Below are positions 1 to 9,163 of a stretch of DNA of 64,000 bases, one piece after another. The notes beneath the pieces were generated by a model that saw nothing but the letters and a program-made list of their open reading frames with translations, made no database searches and had not been told where the DNA came from. The translations under genes and the position numbers were made by a program. This DNA comes from Qingrenia yutianensis (lineage in GTDB: Bacteria; Bacillota; Clostridia; UMGS1810): assembly GCF_014385105.1 (NCBI RefSeq), contig NZ_JACRTE010000009.1:9329-73328 (forward strand), given 5' to 3'. The number at the start of each line of letters is the position of its first letter. Positions within the stretch are counted from its first letter, which is position 1.

Positions 1-1
1 G

Positions 2-988
2 TTTCTCGAAAGAATAAGAGTAAACGCCATTCTCAACGCGGGCGGAATTTTCTTAAACGGAAAATATGTGCTTGTTGCAAGAGTTGAGGGCAACGACAGA
101 AAATCGTATTTTGCGGTTGCCGAGAGTGACAACGGCATTGACGGCTTTAAATTCAGAGAAAAACCCATTAAACTGCCCGAAACCGACGAAATGGACACAA
201 ACGTTTACGATATGCGTCTTACAAAGCACGAGGACGGCTGGATTTACGGACTTTTCTGCAGTGAAAGAAAAGATTTCAGCGTGGACGATACATCTTCCGC
301 GGTTGCAAAATGCGGTATAGTCCGCACAAAAGACCTCGACAGCTGGGAAAGACTTCCCGATTTGAAGTCGCCTACACAGCAGAGAAACGTTATGCTCCAC
401 CCCGAATTTATCGACGGAAAATATCTTCTTTATACCCGTCCGTCCGACGGATTTATCGACGTCGGCAGCGGCGGCGGTATCGGTGCCGCGCTGGTTGACA
501 GTATGGAAAATGCCGAGATTAAAGATGAAAAAATCATAGACGCGAGAATTTATCACACCGTTAAAGAGGTTAAAAACGGCGCGGGCGCAACGCCTATCAA
601 AACAAAAGACGGCTGGCTGCATATAGCACACGGCGTGCGTATGAACGCGGCAGGCTTGCGATACGTTCTCTATTGCTTTATGACCGCGCTTGACGACCCC
701 ACAAAGGTTATTTACAGCCCCGGCGGATATTTTATCGCACCTAAAGGAAAAGAGCGCGAGGGCGACGTTTCGGGCTGTGTATTCTCAAACGGCGCGGTTG
801 TTGACAACGACGGCAATATTTTTATTTACTATGCGTCCGCCGACACTCGTTTGCAGGTTGCGTCCACAACGGTTGACAAAATGGTTGACTACTGCAAAAA
901 CACTCCTGCCGACGGCTTTAATACGCACGAGAGCGTTAAGACGATTTGCCGTCTTATAGACGATAACAAAGATTTTTACAACGAATAA
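2..988 (+). CDS. GH130 mannosyl-glucose phosphorylase (5' end missing)
   Basis: The reading frame is open to the left edge, so the start lies outside the window; 328 residues are visible. The product resembles GH130 4-O-beta-D-mannosyl-D-glucose phosphorylases, cytoplasmic enzymes that cleave mannosyl-glucose with phosphate to give mannose 1-phosphate and glucose. Seen: the family-like segment RVEGNDRKS near visible residue 25, NVYDMRLT (the region expected to carry the catalytic Asp in GH130), MLHPEFIDGKY, a Gly-rich GSGGGIG stretch and a C-terminal YYASADTR. No signal peptide can be judged because the N-terminus is absent. A GTG at 68 is inside the conserved core and is not the true start. 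The gene ends at a bidirectional terminator. The family call is confident; the exact disaccharide is inferred. Confidence 0.85.
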   Translation, partial: FLERIRVNAILNAGGIFLNGKYVLVARVEGNDRKSYFAVAESDNGIDGFKFREKPIKLPETDEMDTNVYDMRLTKHEDGWIYGLFCSERKDFSVDDTSSAVAKCGIVRTKDLDSWERLPDLKSPTQQRNVMLHPEFIDGKYLLYTRPSDGFIDVGSGGGIGAALVDSMENAEIKDEKIIDARIYHTVKEVKNGAGATPIKTKDGWLHIAHGVRMNAAGLRYVLYCFMTALDDPTKVIYSPGGYFIAPKGKEREGDVSGCVFSNGAVVDNDGNIFIYYASADTRLQVASTTVDKMVDYCKNTPADGFNTHESVKTICRLIDDNKDFYNE

Positions 989-1008
989 TTTTTAAAATAC
1001 ATAAAAAA

Positions 1009-1038
1009 ACGGTACGCGAGTTTCACCTTGCGTACCGT
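1009..1038. terminator. bidirectional terminator
   Basis: A 12-bp inverted repeat (ACGGTACGC... with one G-T pair, loop TTTCAC) has A-runs on the left and T-runs on the right. It therefore serves both the GH130 gene (plus) and the aminopeptidase gene (minus) that converge here. Confidence 0.85.
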
Positions 1039-1051
1039 AATTTTTTATATT

Positions 1052-2407
1052 TTACTTGCTTTCCAAAAACGCTTTGTAGCCGAGATAACCCATATAAATA
1101 TCAGCCTTTGAAGCAAGTTCAAACGGCGAATGCATAGACAAAATCGGCACACCGCAGTCGAGCGTTTCAATGTTCATATTTGCAATGTACTGCGCAACCG
1201 TTCCGCCGCCGCCCTGGTCAACCTTGCCAAGCTCGGCAATCTGCCATTTAACGTTGTTTGAATTGAAAATTCTTCTTATTTCGCCCACAAATTCAGCGTT
1301 CGCATCGGAGGTTCCGCTCTTTCCGCGCGCGCCCGTGTATTTGCAAATGCACAAACCGCCTCCCATATACGCGCTGTTTTGTTCTTCGCACACACTCTTG
1401 TAGTTGGGGTCGTAGCCTGCCGTAACGTCCGCAGAAAGGCATTTTGACGCGCTGAAGCAGTCTTTCAAATAAAGCTCGTTGTAACCGCCCTTAACCGAAT
1501 TTATAAGATGAGCGACGAACGTTTCCAAAAATCTTGATTTTGTTCCCGTCGAGCCCATACTTCCGATTTCCTCTTTGTCCGCAAGGTAGCAAACGCAGGT
1601 TTTTTCGGGATTTTCAATGTTCAAAATCGCCTCAAAAGATGTGTATGCGCACACTCTGTCGTCCTGACCGTAGCTTCCTACAAAAGAGGAGTCAAGACCT
1701 ACGCTTTTTGCCTTGAACGACGGCACAAACACAAGCTCGGAGCTTATGAAATCTTCTTCGTCAATACCGTATTTATCTTTTAAAAGCGCAAGAATTGCAC
1801 CTTTCACCTTGTCTTTTTCGTCGCCGTTCGGGAGCGAGCCGAGAACCGCGTTCAAATCTTCGCCCGACATAAACTGTCCCATTTTCTTGGACATCTGGTC
1901 AGCCGCAAGGTGGGGGAGAAGGTCGGTGATTGTGAATACGGGGTCGTCATCGTCCTCGCCGATGTTAACCTCAACAATTTCGCCGTTTTCTTTTACAACC
2001 GTGCCGATAAGCGAGAGCGGAATGGTTGTCCACTGGTATTTTTTAATACCGCCGTAGTAGTGGGTTTTTGCCATTGCAATGCCCAAATCCTCATAAACGG
2101 GGTTGGGTTTTAAATCGAGCCTGGGCGAGTCGATATGCGCCGCCACAAGGTTAATTCCGTTTAAAATATCGTCTTTTCCGATAATCGCAAAAACAATGCT
2201 TTTTCCGCGGTTTACGGCATAAACCTTGTCACCGGGTTTTAACGTTTTTGCGTTGTCAAGCTCGGTAAAACCTTTTTTCTCCGCAAGATAAAGGCTGTAA
2301 TCGGTGCAGAGCCTTTCAGTTTTCGATTTATTTAAAAAAGTAATGTAGTCCGACGCGAAATCATATGCTTTTTTGCGGTCGATTGTGTTCCATACAGTTT
2401 TTTCCAT
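1052..2407 (-). CDS. apeA: M18 family aminopeptidase
   Basis: A 451-residue zinc aminopeptidase of family M18 (aspartyl/aminopeptidase I type), cytoplasmic and tetrahedral in the family, removing N-terminal residues from peptides. Seen in order: AAHIDSPRLDLK with the first metal-binding His-Asp, DKEEIGSMGSTG with the catalytic Glu pair, SADVTAGYDPNY with a metal Asp, and SMHSPFE near the C-terminus with the last metal His. The start chosen is the ATG at 2407, preceded by AGAAAGGA at good spacing. The longer frame to 2617 would run through the divergent promoter and is unlikely. The gene is monocistronic, with its own promoter and a shared terminator. Confidence 0.93.
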   Translation of the reverse strand: MEKTVWNTIDRKKAYDFASDYITFLNKSKTERLCTDYSLYLAEKKGFTELDNAKTLKPGDKVYAVNRGKSIVFAIIGKDDILNGINLVAAHIDSPRLDLKPNPVYEDLGIAMAKTHYYGGIKKYQWTTIPLSLIGTVVKENGEIVEVNIGEDDDDPVFTITDLLPHLAADQMSKKMGQFMSGEDLNAVLGSLPNGDEKDKVKGAILALLKDKYGIDEEDFISSELVFVPSFKAKSVGLDSSFVGSYGQDDRVCAYTSFEAILNIENPEKTCVCYLADKEEIGSMGSTGTKSRFLETFVAHLINSVKGGYNELYLKDCFSASKCLSADVTAGYDPNYKSVCEEQNSAYMGGGLCICKYTGARGKSGTSDANAEFVGEIRRIFNSNNVKWQIAELGKVDQGGGGTVAQYIANMNIETLDCGVPILSMHSPFELASKADIYMGYLGYKAFLESK

Positions 2408-2430
2408 AGTTATCAGTCCTTTCTTACTAT

Positions 2431-2459
2431 ATTGTAATACAAAATGAAAAATTTTACAA
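2431..2459 (-). promoter_or_regulatory. sigma-A-type promoter of M18 gene
   Basis: Read on the minus strand: TTGTAA, 17 bases, TACAAT, ending about 24 bases before the ATG at 2407. Confidence 0.55.
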
Positions 2460-2482
2460 CATTTTTTATAAAAAATTTGTAA

Positions 2483-2511
2483 TTGACAATTTATCGCATA
2501 AAATGTATAAT
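2483..2511 (+). promoter_or_regulatory. consensus sigma-A promoter of DUF975 gene
   Basis: TTGACA, 17 bases, TATAAT: an exact match to the housekeeping consensus, 32 bases before the ATG at 2544. Confidence 0.85.
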
Positions 2512-2543
2512 GAAAAAAAGAATTTAAAAAGGTGGTTTGGTGT

Positions 2544-3182
2544 ATGGAAAGATTTACATTAAAAAGCAATGCAAGGTCACAGCTGCGCGGAAACATAGGT
2601 GTGCTGTTTGTGTGCACGCTTATTATGGGACTTATAACCGCAGTATGCGTTGCGTTATCGTACGGTATTGCATCGCTTCTTGTTGTACCGCCGTTTGAGC
2701 TTGGTATGACGATGATTTATCTCGGCTTGACCGAGGGCAGAGAGGCAAAGGTTGAAAAAGTGTTCGGCGGATTTAAGGTTAATTTCGTTAAATCCATTCT
2801 GCTTTATTTGCTGATGGGCATATTTATAGCTTTGTGGTCGCTTTTGCTGGTAATTCCGGGAATTATAAAAGGTTATTCATATTCAATGGCGCCGTACATA
2901 CTTGCGGAAAATCCCGAAATGTCACCGCTTGACGCGATAACACAGAGTAAAAGAATGATGCACGGTCATAAATTTGACTTGTTTGTGCTTTATCTTTCGT
3001 TTATACCGTGGTTATTTTTGGTTTATATAACGCTCGGCATTGCAGGAATTTATGTTGGTCCTTATATGAACCTTACAGTTGCTAATTTCTATAAAAGTTT
3101 GTCGGGCGGTTATACAAATATGTATCAGGGCACGGCAACCGAAACCGCGTCTTCCGACAGCGGTGCGTTTTACGAAGAGTAA
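2544..3182 (+). CDS. DUF975 family integral membrane protein
   Basis: A 212-residue membrane protein with at least four hydrophobic segments (roughly residues 19-46, 85-110, 140-170 and the stretch GIAGIYVGPYMNL). The lay-out and the central LLVIPGIIKGYSYSMAPYILAENP segment, ending in a polar tail, are typical of DUF975 proteins. Function in the family is not established. The ATG at 2544 follows AAAGGTGG; the GTG at 2532 lies inside that ribosome-binding site and is rejected. It is transcribed alone from a perfect promoter and stops at a strong bidirectional hairpin. Confidence 0.8.
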   Translation: MERFTLKSNARSQLRGNIGVLFVCTLIMGLITAVCVALSYGIASLLVVPPFELGMTMIYLGLTEGREAKVEKVFGGFKVNFVKSILLYLLMGIFIALWSLLLVIPGIIKGYSYSMAPYILAENPEMSPLDAITQSKRMMHGHKFDLFVLYLSFIPWLFLVYITLGIAGIYVGPYMNLTVANFYKSLSGGYTNMYQGTATETASSDSGAFYEE

Positions 3183-3194
3183 GATTAAAAAAAT

Positions 3195-3221
3195 AAAAGG
3201 CTTGCACACAGCAGGCCTTTT
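3195..3221. terminator. bidirectional terminator
   Basis: An 11-bp stem, AAAAGGCTTGC with one G-T pair, has loop ACACA, A-rich on the left and T-rich on the right. It ends the DUF975 gene (plus) and the ybaK-ABC-dut operon (minus). Confidence 0.88.
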
Positions 3222-3238
3222 ATTTTTTGCTTAAATTA

Positions 3239-3679
3239 TTATTTTCTTCCCGTCGAGCCGAAACCGCCCTCACCGCGGACTGTTTCGGAAAGCGCGTCGG
3301 ATTCGATAAATTTCGCCGTGATATACGGTATAATAACAAGCTGTGCAATTCTTTCGCCTTTTGCGACAACCTGCGTTTCGCCCGACTGATTATAGAGCGA
3401 AACCATAATTTCACCGCGGTAGTCCGAGTCGATAACGCCGACTTTGTTCGCCGGTGCAAGACCTCTTTTTGTTGCAAGACCGCTTCTTGCAAACACAAAT
3501 CCTCCGAAACCCTCGGGAATTTCCATTGCAAGCGCGGTGTGCACCATAACGGTTTTTCCCGCGCCGATTTCACATTCCTCCGACGCATAAAGGTCTGCGC
3601 CCGCGCTGTACTGCGTGCCGTAGGTCGGAACAACTGCGTTTTCGTTCAGTTTAATAAATTTAACTTTTGTCTTTTCCAT
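3239..3679 (-). CDS. dut: dUTP diphosphatase
   Basis: A 146-residue trimeric dUTPase that hydrolyses dUTP to dUMP and pyrophosphate, keeping uracil out of DNA. All five family motifs are visible: SAGADLYA, the IDSDYRGEI segment with the catalytic Asp, RSGLA, the internal KGERIAQLVI motif and the C-terminal RGEGGFGSTG flap. The ATG at 3679 is preferred because GGAGGA lies five bases upstream; the ATG at 3691 overlaps that site. It is the last gene of a minus-strand operon, 23 bases after the ABC exporter gene, and ends at the shared terminator. Confidence 0.95.
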   Translation of the reverse strand: MEKTKVKFIKLNENAVVPTYGTQYSAGADLYASEECEIGAGKTVMVHTALAMEIPEGFGGFVFARSGLATKRGLAPANKVGVIDSDYRGEIMVSLYNQSGETQVVAKGERIAQLVIIPYITAKFIESDALSETVRGEGGFGSTGRK

Positions 3680-3702
3680 TTTGTCCTCCATAGTGCAAAA
3701 AT

Positions 3703-5571
3703 TTACGATAATTCAAACGCGCCGGTATAAAGGCTGTAATATTTGCCTTTTTGTGCTATAAGCTCCTCGTGGTTTCCGCGTTCTATAACAGAGCCGTTTT
3801 CAAGCACCATAATTGCGTCGGAATTTCTGACCGTTGAAAGCCTGTGCGCAATTACAAACACCGTTCTGCCGTGCATAAGCGAGTCCATACCTTTTTCGAT
3901 AAGGCTTTCGGTTCGTGTATCAATCGAGCTTGTCGCCTCGTCGAGCACAAGCACAGGCGGATTTGCCACCGCGGCGCGCGCGATTGACAAAAGCTGACGC
4001 TGTCCCTGGCTGAGGTTCGCGCCGTCCGACGAAAGGTGAGTGTCATAACCTTTCGGAAGGTGCATTATAAACGAATGAGCGTTTGCAAGCTTTGCCGCGT
4101 TTACAACATCCTCATCGGACGCGTAAAGATTGCCGTAGCGAATGTTTTCTTTAACCGTGCCCGTAAAAAGGTGGGTGTCCTGAAGAACAAACGCGAGCGA
4201 ACGGCGCAAATCGGCTTTTTTTATTTTGTTGATGTTAATTCCGTCGTAGGTGATTTTGCCGTCGGGAACGTCGTAAAACCTGTTTATAAGGTTCGTAATT
4301 GTGGTTTTTCCCGCGCCCGTCGAGCCGACAAATGCGATTTTCTGTCCCGGTTTTGCATAAAGCGAAACATCGTTAAGGACGGTTTTGTTTTCCTCGTAGC
4401 CGAAAGTAACGTTGTGAAATCTTACGTCGCCTTTAAGCCTGATATACGAAAATCCGCCCGTTTTTTCGGGGATTTTCCACGCCCACATTCCTGTATATTT
4501 ATCCGACTCAACAATTCTTCCGTCTTTCTTTTCAGCCTTAACGAGAGTAACGTTTCCGTTGTCATCCTCGCTTTTTTCGTCCAGTACCTCAAAAATTCTC
4601 TCTGCGCCGGCAAGTGCGGAAAGAACCGAGTTAAACTGCTGTGACATCTGCGTGATAGGCTGTGAGAACGAACGCGTAAACTGCAAAAACGACGCGATTG
4701 TTCCGATATCGCCGATAACGCCTTTTATCACCAGAAACGCGCCTGCTGCGGCGGTGATTGCATAGTGCATATACGAAAGATTTCCCATAATCGGCATAAG
4801 AATGTTTGCACAGGTATTTGCGCTTGTGGCGGCATTGCAAAGGCTTTCGTTTATAACGTCAAAATCGTCTTTTACCTTGCTTTCGCGGCAGAAAACCTTT
4901 ACAACCTTCTGACCTTCAATCATTTCTTCGATATATCCGTTAACCTTGCCGATTTCGCGTTGCTGTTCTTTAAAATAAACCGAGCTTTTTGCGCCGATTT
5001 TCTTGATTACTGCAAGTATCAAAAACAGCATTGCGATAACGAGAAGAGTTAAAATCGGGCTTAAAACAAGCATTGCCGTAAATACGCCGATTACCGAAAT
5101 TACCGACGTAAAAAGCTGGGGAATACTTTGACTTAACATTTCGCGCATAGTGTCGGTATCGCTTGTAAAACGGCTCATAAGCTCGCCGTGCGTATGCGTG
5201 TCGAAATATTTTATCGGCAGTGACTGCATATGCGTGAAAAGCTGAACTCTTATTTTTTCGAGCGTGCCCGACGAAATGGTGAGCATCAGCCTGTTATACA
5301 TAAACGTTCCGATAATTCCGAGAGCGTAAAATGTGCCCATCAGAATAAGTGTTCTTACAAGTTTCGGAATATCTGCCGAACTTGTTAAGTTGTTTATAAC
5401 CGGTTTTAAAAGATAAGTACCTGCAATTGAAGCAACGGAGCTGAATATTATTCCGATTACAACAAATACAAGGTGGATTTTGTAGTCTAAAAGATAAGTT
5501 AAAATTCTTTTTATCGTCTTGCCCGCGTCCTTGGGTTTTCGCACGGGTTTTGTATTTCTTGACGGCGGCAT
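3703..5571 (-). CDS. ABC exporter, ATPase-permease subunit (canonical site half)
   Basis: A 622-residue half-transporter: cytoplasmic N-terminal tail, six-helix exporter-type membrane domain (about residues 25-330), then a nucleotide-binding domain. Seen: Walker A GSTGAGKTT, an altered signature LSQGQRQ, Walker B with catalytic Glu in LVLDEATSSID, and the switch His in IAHRLSTV. With the preceding gene it should form a heterodimeric exporter. This half supplies the catalytic Glu and His, while its signature motif deviates from LSGGQ. RBS AAAGGAG precedes the ATG, 12 bases after the partner gene. The exported substrate (drug, lipid or peptide) cannot be told from sequence. Confidence 0.92.
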   Translation of the reverse strand: MPPSRNTKPVRKPKDAGKTIKRILTYLLDYKIHLVFVVIGIIFSSVASIAGTYLLKPVINNLTSSADIPKLVRTLILMGTFYALGIIGTFMYNRLMLTISSGTLEKIRVQLFTHMQSLPIKYFDTHTHGELMSRFTSDTDTMREMLSQSIPQLFTSVISVIGVFTAMLVLSPILTLLVIAMLFLILAVIKKIGAKSSVYFKEQQREIGKVNGYIEEMIEGQKVVKVFCRESKVKDDFDVINESLCNAATSANTCANILMPIMGNLSYMHYAITAAAGAFLVIKGVIGDIGTIASFLQFTRSFSQPITQMSQQFNSVLSALAGAERIFEVLDEKSEDDNGNVTLVKAEKKDGRIVESDKYTGMWAWKIPEKTGGFSYIRLKGDVRFHNVTFGYEENKTVLNDVSLYAKPGQKIAFVGSTGAGKTTITNLINRFYDVPDGKITYDGININKIKKADLRRSLAFVLQDTHLFTGTVKENIRYGNLYASDEDVVNAAKLANAHSFIMHLPKGYDTHLSSDGANLSQGQRQLLSIARAAVANPPVLVLDEATSSIDTRTESLIEKGMDSLMHGRTVFVIAHRLSTVRNSDAIMVLENGSVIERGNHEELIAQKGKYYSLYTGAFELS

Positions 5572-5583
5572 ATTATCACTCCT

Positions 5584-7299
5584 TTACTTTCTGTTTTGAA
5601 GTTCGTACAGTTCTTTGTAAATTCCGTCCTGTGCAATAAGCTCCTCGTGCGAACCCTGCTCGGCAATTTTGCCGTCGTCCAGTACGATAATTTTGTCTGC
5701 CTCGCACACCGACGTAATTCTTTGCGCGATTATTATAACGGTGGTGTCCTTCTGCTTTTTGAAAGCTTCTCTGATTTTCGCGTCGGTCGCAGTGTCCACC
5801 GCGCTTGTGGAGTCGTCCAGAATGAGGATTTTAGGTTTTTTCAAAAGTGCGCGCGCAATGCAAAGACGCTGTTTCTGACCGCCCGAAACGTTAACACCGC
5901 CCTGACCCAAATCGGTATCGTAGCCGTCGGGAAAAGATTTTACAAAATCATCTGCCGCGGCATCCTTACAGACCGCCTCAACCTCGCTGTAGGACGCGTT
6001 CAGGTCGCCCCATTTGATGTTGTCAGAAATACTTCCCGAAAAAAGTGTATTTTTCTGCAATACCATTGCAACCGCACTGCGCAGATTTTTGATTTTGTAT
6101 TTTCTTACGTCCTCACCGCCAACCAAAACCTCGCCGCCGTTTACGTCGTAGAGGCGCGGAATAAGGCTGACGAGCGTGGTTTTTGCACTTCCCGTACCGC
6201 CGATAATTCCCACGGTTTCGCCGGGATTTATTTTAAGGCTGATGTTTTCAATGTTGTAATTTTCGCTGTCCTTGCCGTATTTGAACGACACGTTTTTAAA
6301 TTCAACCGAGCCTTCTTTTACGGTGAGATTTTCGTCGTTTTCATCATCTGTAATGTCGATTTTCTCGCCGAGAACCTCAACAATACGCGAGATTGACGCT
6401 CGCGACATAACAAGTCCGACGAATGCGAACGAAATCATCATAAGCGACATAAGAATTTGCGTAACATAGCTTATAAAGCTCATCAGCTGACCGGCTTCCA
6501 TAGTTTTGGAAATAATCATATTTCCGCCGAACCACGAAATGGAAATCATACAGGAATACATTATAAACTGCATAAAAGGCGCGTTCATAATGATAAGTTT
6601 TTCCGCGCCGACCTGCGCGTTTTTAAGACTTCTTGCGCTGTCCGCAAACTTTTTGTTCTCGTAGTCCTCTCGTACATATGTTTTTACAACGCGGATAGAG
6701 GTTAAATCCTCCTGAACCGACGAGTTCATAAAGTCGTAGCGTTTGAGCATTTCTTTAAAACGCGGAAACGCGCGCGTGCTGATGAAGATAAGAGCAACGG
6801 CAAGAATAGGAATTGCAATAAAGAAAATCATTGCAAGACGCGAATTTATGCGCACTGCCATAAAAGTTGCGCCCACCAGCATAACGGGGGAGCGGACAAG
6901 CATTCTCGTAATCATCATAAACGCGTTCTGAAGGTTTGTTATATCGGTTGTAAGACGTGTGATAAGCGACGGTGTGGAATATTTGTCGATATTTGAAAAC
7001 GAAAATTCCTGAAGCTTATAAAACAATGTCTTTCGCACGTTTTTGCCGAAGCCCATACTTGCAACTGCGGCAAAACGTCCCGACATCGCACCGAAAAAGA
7101 GTGCCAAAAGCGACATCAAAATCATCAGTCCGCCTATTTTTGACACATATGCCATATCGCTGTTTTTTATGCCGACGTCAATGATTTTAGACATAAGAAA
7201 AGGAATGTATATTTCGAGAACAACCTCAAAAATAACAAATAGCGGTGTTAAAAACGCCGCGGTTTTATATTCGCCAACAAGGCGCATAAGCTTTTTCAT
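5584..7299 (-). CDS. ABC exporter, ATPase-permease subunit (degenerate site half)
   Basis: A 571-residue half-transporter with six membrane helices (about residues 15-310) and a nucleotide-binding domain. Walker A reads GGTGSAKTT, with Ala in place of the usual Gly. The signature SGGQKQR is good, but Walker B is LILDDSTSA with Asp replacing the catalytic Glu, and the switch position is Gln (IAQRITSV) instead of His. These changes are what is known from the degenerate half of heterodimeric ABC exporters. The ATG overlaps the ybaK stop codon as ATGA, implying translational coupling. The partner is the next gene. Confidence 0.92.
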   Translation of the reverse strand: MKKLMRLVGEYKTAAFLTPLFVIFEVVLEIYIPFLMSKIIDVGIKNSDMAYVSKIGGLMILMSLLALFFGAMSGRFAAVASMGFGKNVRKTLFYKLQEFSFSNIDKYSTPSLITRLTTDITNLQNAFMMITRMLVRSPVMLVGATFMAVRINSRLAMIFFIAIPILAVALIFISTRAFPRFKEMLKRYDFMNSSVQEDLTSIRVVKTYVREDYENKKFADSARSLKNAQVGAEKLIIMNAPFMQFIMYSCMISISWFGGNMIISKTMEAGQLMSFISYVTQILMSLMMISFAFVGLVMSRASISRIVEVLGEKIDITDDENDENLTVKEGSVEFKNVSFKYGKDSENYNIENISLKINPGETVGIIGGTGSAKTTLVSLIPRLYDVNGGEVLVGGEDVRKYKIKNLRSAVAMVLQKNTLFSGSISDNIKWGDLNASYSEVEAVCKDAAADDFVKSFPDGYDTDLGQGGVNVSGGQKQRLCIARALLKKPKILILDDSTSAVDTATDAKIREAFKKQKDTTVIIIAQRITSVCEADKIIVLDDGKIAEQGSHEELIAQDGIYKELYELQNRK

Positions 7300-7778
7300 T
7301 CACATTCCTCCATAGTGAGAGAGTTAATTTTTGCGTTGGTGAATTTTGTTATATCGCTGGTGTTAAGAAGAAGCTGACAGCCTCTTACGCCTGCCGAAAC
7401 GGTGATTTTTTCAAAGTTTTTGCACGTTTCATCAAAATACGTGTCAAATTTTTTCTTCATTCCGACGGGCGAACAACCGCCTCTGATATAACCGGTAAGA
7501 CCAAGCAGGTCTTTAACGTGCACCATTTCGATTTTCTTGTTTCCGCTTATTTTCGCCGCTTTTTTGAGGTCAACCTCTTTTGCAACGGGTATGCAAAACA
7601 CAAGATAACCCGTTTTGTCGCCTTTTGCGACGAGGGTTTTGAAAACCATTTTGTCGTCGAGGTTTGCTTTTTTTGCGATTGTCACGCCCGACAAATCGTT
7701 TTCGTCAACCTCGTATTCAATGGTGTCATATTTGATTTTTGCCTTATCGAGAAGGCGCATTGCGTTTGTTTTTACCAT
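7296..7778 (-). CDS. ybaK: YbaK/EbsC-type aminoacyl-tRNA deacylase
   Basis: A 160-residue protein of the YbaK/ProX editing-domain family, which hydrolyses mischarged tRNA (Cys-tRNA-Pro in characterised members). Seen: VFKTLVAKGD with the conserved Lys, KEVDLKKAAK, GGCSPVGMKKKFDTYFDET and SAGVRGCQL in family order and spacing. The ATG at 7778 is used because GGAG lies eight bases upstream; a GTG nine bases earlier overlaps that site. It is the first gene of a four-gene operon (ybaK, ABC, ABC, dut). A TATAAT-like -10 is visible upstream around 7810, but no good -35. Confidence 0.9.
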   Translation of the reverse strand: MVKTNAMRLLDKAKIKYDTIEYEVDENDLSGVTIAKKANLDDKMVFKTLVAKGDKTGYLVFCIPVAKEVDLKKAAKISGNKKIEMVHVKDLLGLTGYIRGGCSPVGMKKKFDTYFDETCKNFEKITVSAGVRGCQLLLNTSDITKFTNAKINSLTMEECE

Positions 7779-7871
7779 GTTTTTCACTCCAAATTTGCAT
7801 TGTTTACATTATATTCCTGTTTTGTGATAGGTGCGTGAAATATTTTTGAAAATATTTTATAAACAATTTCA

Positions 7872-7896
7872 GGCATAGAAAAATTTTTCCTATGCC
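7872..7896 (-). terminator. possible dnaJ terminator
   Basis: GGCATAG and CTATGCC arms enclose an A/T-rich inner stem just after dnaJ. On the minus strand there is no clean T-run after it, so this is a weak call. Confidence 0.4.
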
Positions 7897-7911
7897 CAAA
7901 AGTTAAAATAT

Positions 7912-9048
7912 TTATTTTTTGAAATTCTCTTTTACCTTGTCAAAAAAGGTTTTCTGCTGTTTGTGATTTGTGTCGTTTGTAAGCTCGCCGAATTTTTTGA
8001 GCGCCGTTTTCTGTTCCGAATTAAGACGCTGGGGAACTTCGACAACGATTTCAATAACCTGGTTTCCCTTTATGCCCGTGCGCACGTTGGGTATTCCTGC
8101 GCCTTTAATGGTAAAGCGCGTGCCGTTTTGCGTACCCTCGGGAATTGTCTGTTTAACCTTGCCGTTTAGGGTGGGGACGTCGATTTCCGCACCGAGCGCC
8201 GCCTGAACGAACGTTATCGGAATTTTGCAGAACACCTCCGTGCCGTTTCGCATAAACAAATCGTGGCGTTTTACAACGACCGTTACAAGCAAATCGCCTT
8301 TCGGACCGCCGTTAAAACCGTGATTTCCCAATCCGCGGAACGATACCGTTTCGTTTGTGTCAATTCCCGCCGGGATGTTGACCTCAACCGTGCAGGCGCG
8401 TTTAACCTTGCCTTTTCCGCGGCATTTCTGGCACGGATTTTCAACAACCGTTCCCGTACCTCCGCAGGTATTACACGTCGCGGTGTTAACCATCTGACCG
8501 AGCATCGTGTTGGTGACGCGTCTTATTTCGCCCGTACCGTGGCAGGTGGGGCACTGCTTGCGTTTTTTGTCTTTTGAACCCGTGCCGGCGCACACGTCGC
8601 AGTCCTCAACACGGTAGATTTTGATTTTTTTCTTTACGCCGAAAGCCGCCTCTTCAAACGTGAGCATAATTCTTTCTTCAATGTCCGAACCGCGTCTCGG
8701 CGCATTAGGATTGCGTCTGCGCGAGCCTCCGCCGAAGAACGAACTGAAAATATCGCCGAAATCTCCGAAATCGGAAAAACCGCCGAAACCGCCCGCACCG
8801 CCGTATCCGCCTTGCGTCTGGTCGAACGCCGCGTGACCGAACTGGTCGTATTTCTGCCTTTTTTCCTTATCTCCCAAAACCTCGTATGCCTCGTTCGCTT
8901 CTTTAAATTTTGCCTCTGCCTCGGCATTTCCGGGGTTCAGGTCGGGGTGGTATTTCTTGGCAACTTTTCTGTATGCTTTTTTTATTTCATCGTCGCTCGC
9001 GCCTTTTGATACACCGAGCACTTCGTAATAATCTCGTTTTTCCGCCAT
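7912..9048 (-). CDS. dnaJ: chaperone DnaJ
   Basis: A 378-residue type I Hsp40 co-chaperone that stimulates the DnaK ATPase and delivers unfolded proteins. Seen: J domain (residues 5-70, with HPD in KKYHPDLNPG), Gly/Phe-rich linker (about 78-115), four CxxCxGxG zinc-finger repeats (CDVCAGTG, CPTCHGTG, CNTCGGTG, CQKCRGKG, about 150-225) and the C-terminal substrate-binding domains. It follows dnaK after an unusual 398-base gap that holds a hairpin and a MITE-like element, so co-transcription with dnaK may be weakened. Confidence 0.97.
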   Translation of the reverse strand: MAEKRDYYEVLGVSKGASDDEIKKAYRKVAKKYHPDLNPGNAEAEAKFKEANEAYEVLGDKEKRQKYDQFGHAAFDQTQGGYGGAGGFGGFSDFGDFGDIFSSFFGGGSRRRNPNAPRRGSDIEERIMLTFEEAAFGVKKKIKIYRVEDCDVCAGTGSKDKKRKQCPTCHGTGEIRRVTNTMLGQMVNTATCNTCGGTGTVVENPCQKCRGKGKVKRACTVEVNIPAGIDTNETVSFRGLGNHGFNGGPKGDLLVTVVVKRHDLFMRNGTEVFCKIPITFVQAALGAEIDVPTLNGKVKQTIPEGTQNGTRFTIKGAGIPNVRTGIKGNQVIEIVVEVPQRLNSEQKTALKKFGELTNDTNHKQQKTFFDKVKENFKK

Positions 9049-9091
9049 ATAGAATTCAATGCCTTTCCTTGTTTTATGTAATATGCAAAAG

Positions 9092-9122
9092 CAGAAAACC
9101 GTATGTTACATACGGCTTTCTG
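9092..9122 (-). terminator. hairpin upstream of dnaJ
   Basis: Arms CAGAAAACCGTATG and CATACGGCTTTCTG (one mismatch that becomes G-T on the minus strand) with loop TTA, followed on the minus strand by CTTTTGC. It could be an attenuator between dnaK and dnaJ, or an mRNA-processing structure. Confidence 0.5.
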
Positions 9123-9163
9123 TAAAATGCACTCAGGCATAAGAGATTCAAACCCCGTATGCC

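Noticed and set aside
2408..2617. 70-residue N-terminal extension of the M18 aminopeptidase
   Set aside because: It would span the divergent promoter and has no family similarity; the ATG at 2407 has a good ribosome-binding site.
3227..3730. Long plus-strand frames opposite dut, the ABC genes, dnaK and the SLH genes
   Set aside because: They are antisense shadows produced by the codon bias of the real genes, with no ribosome-binding sites or family similarity.
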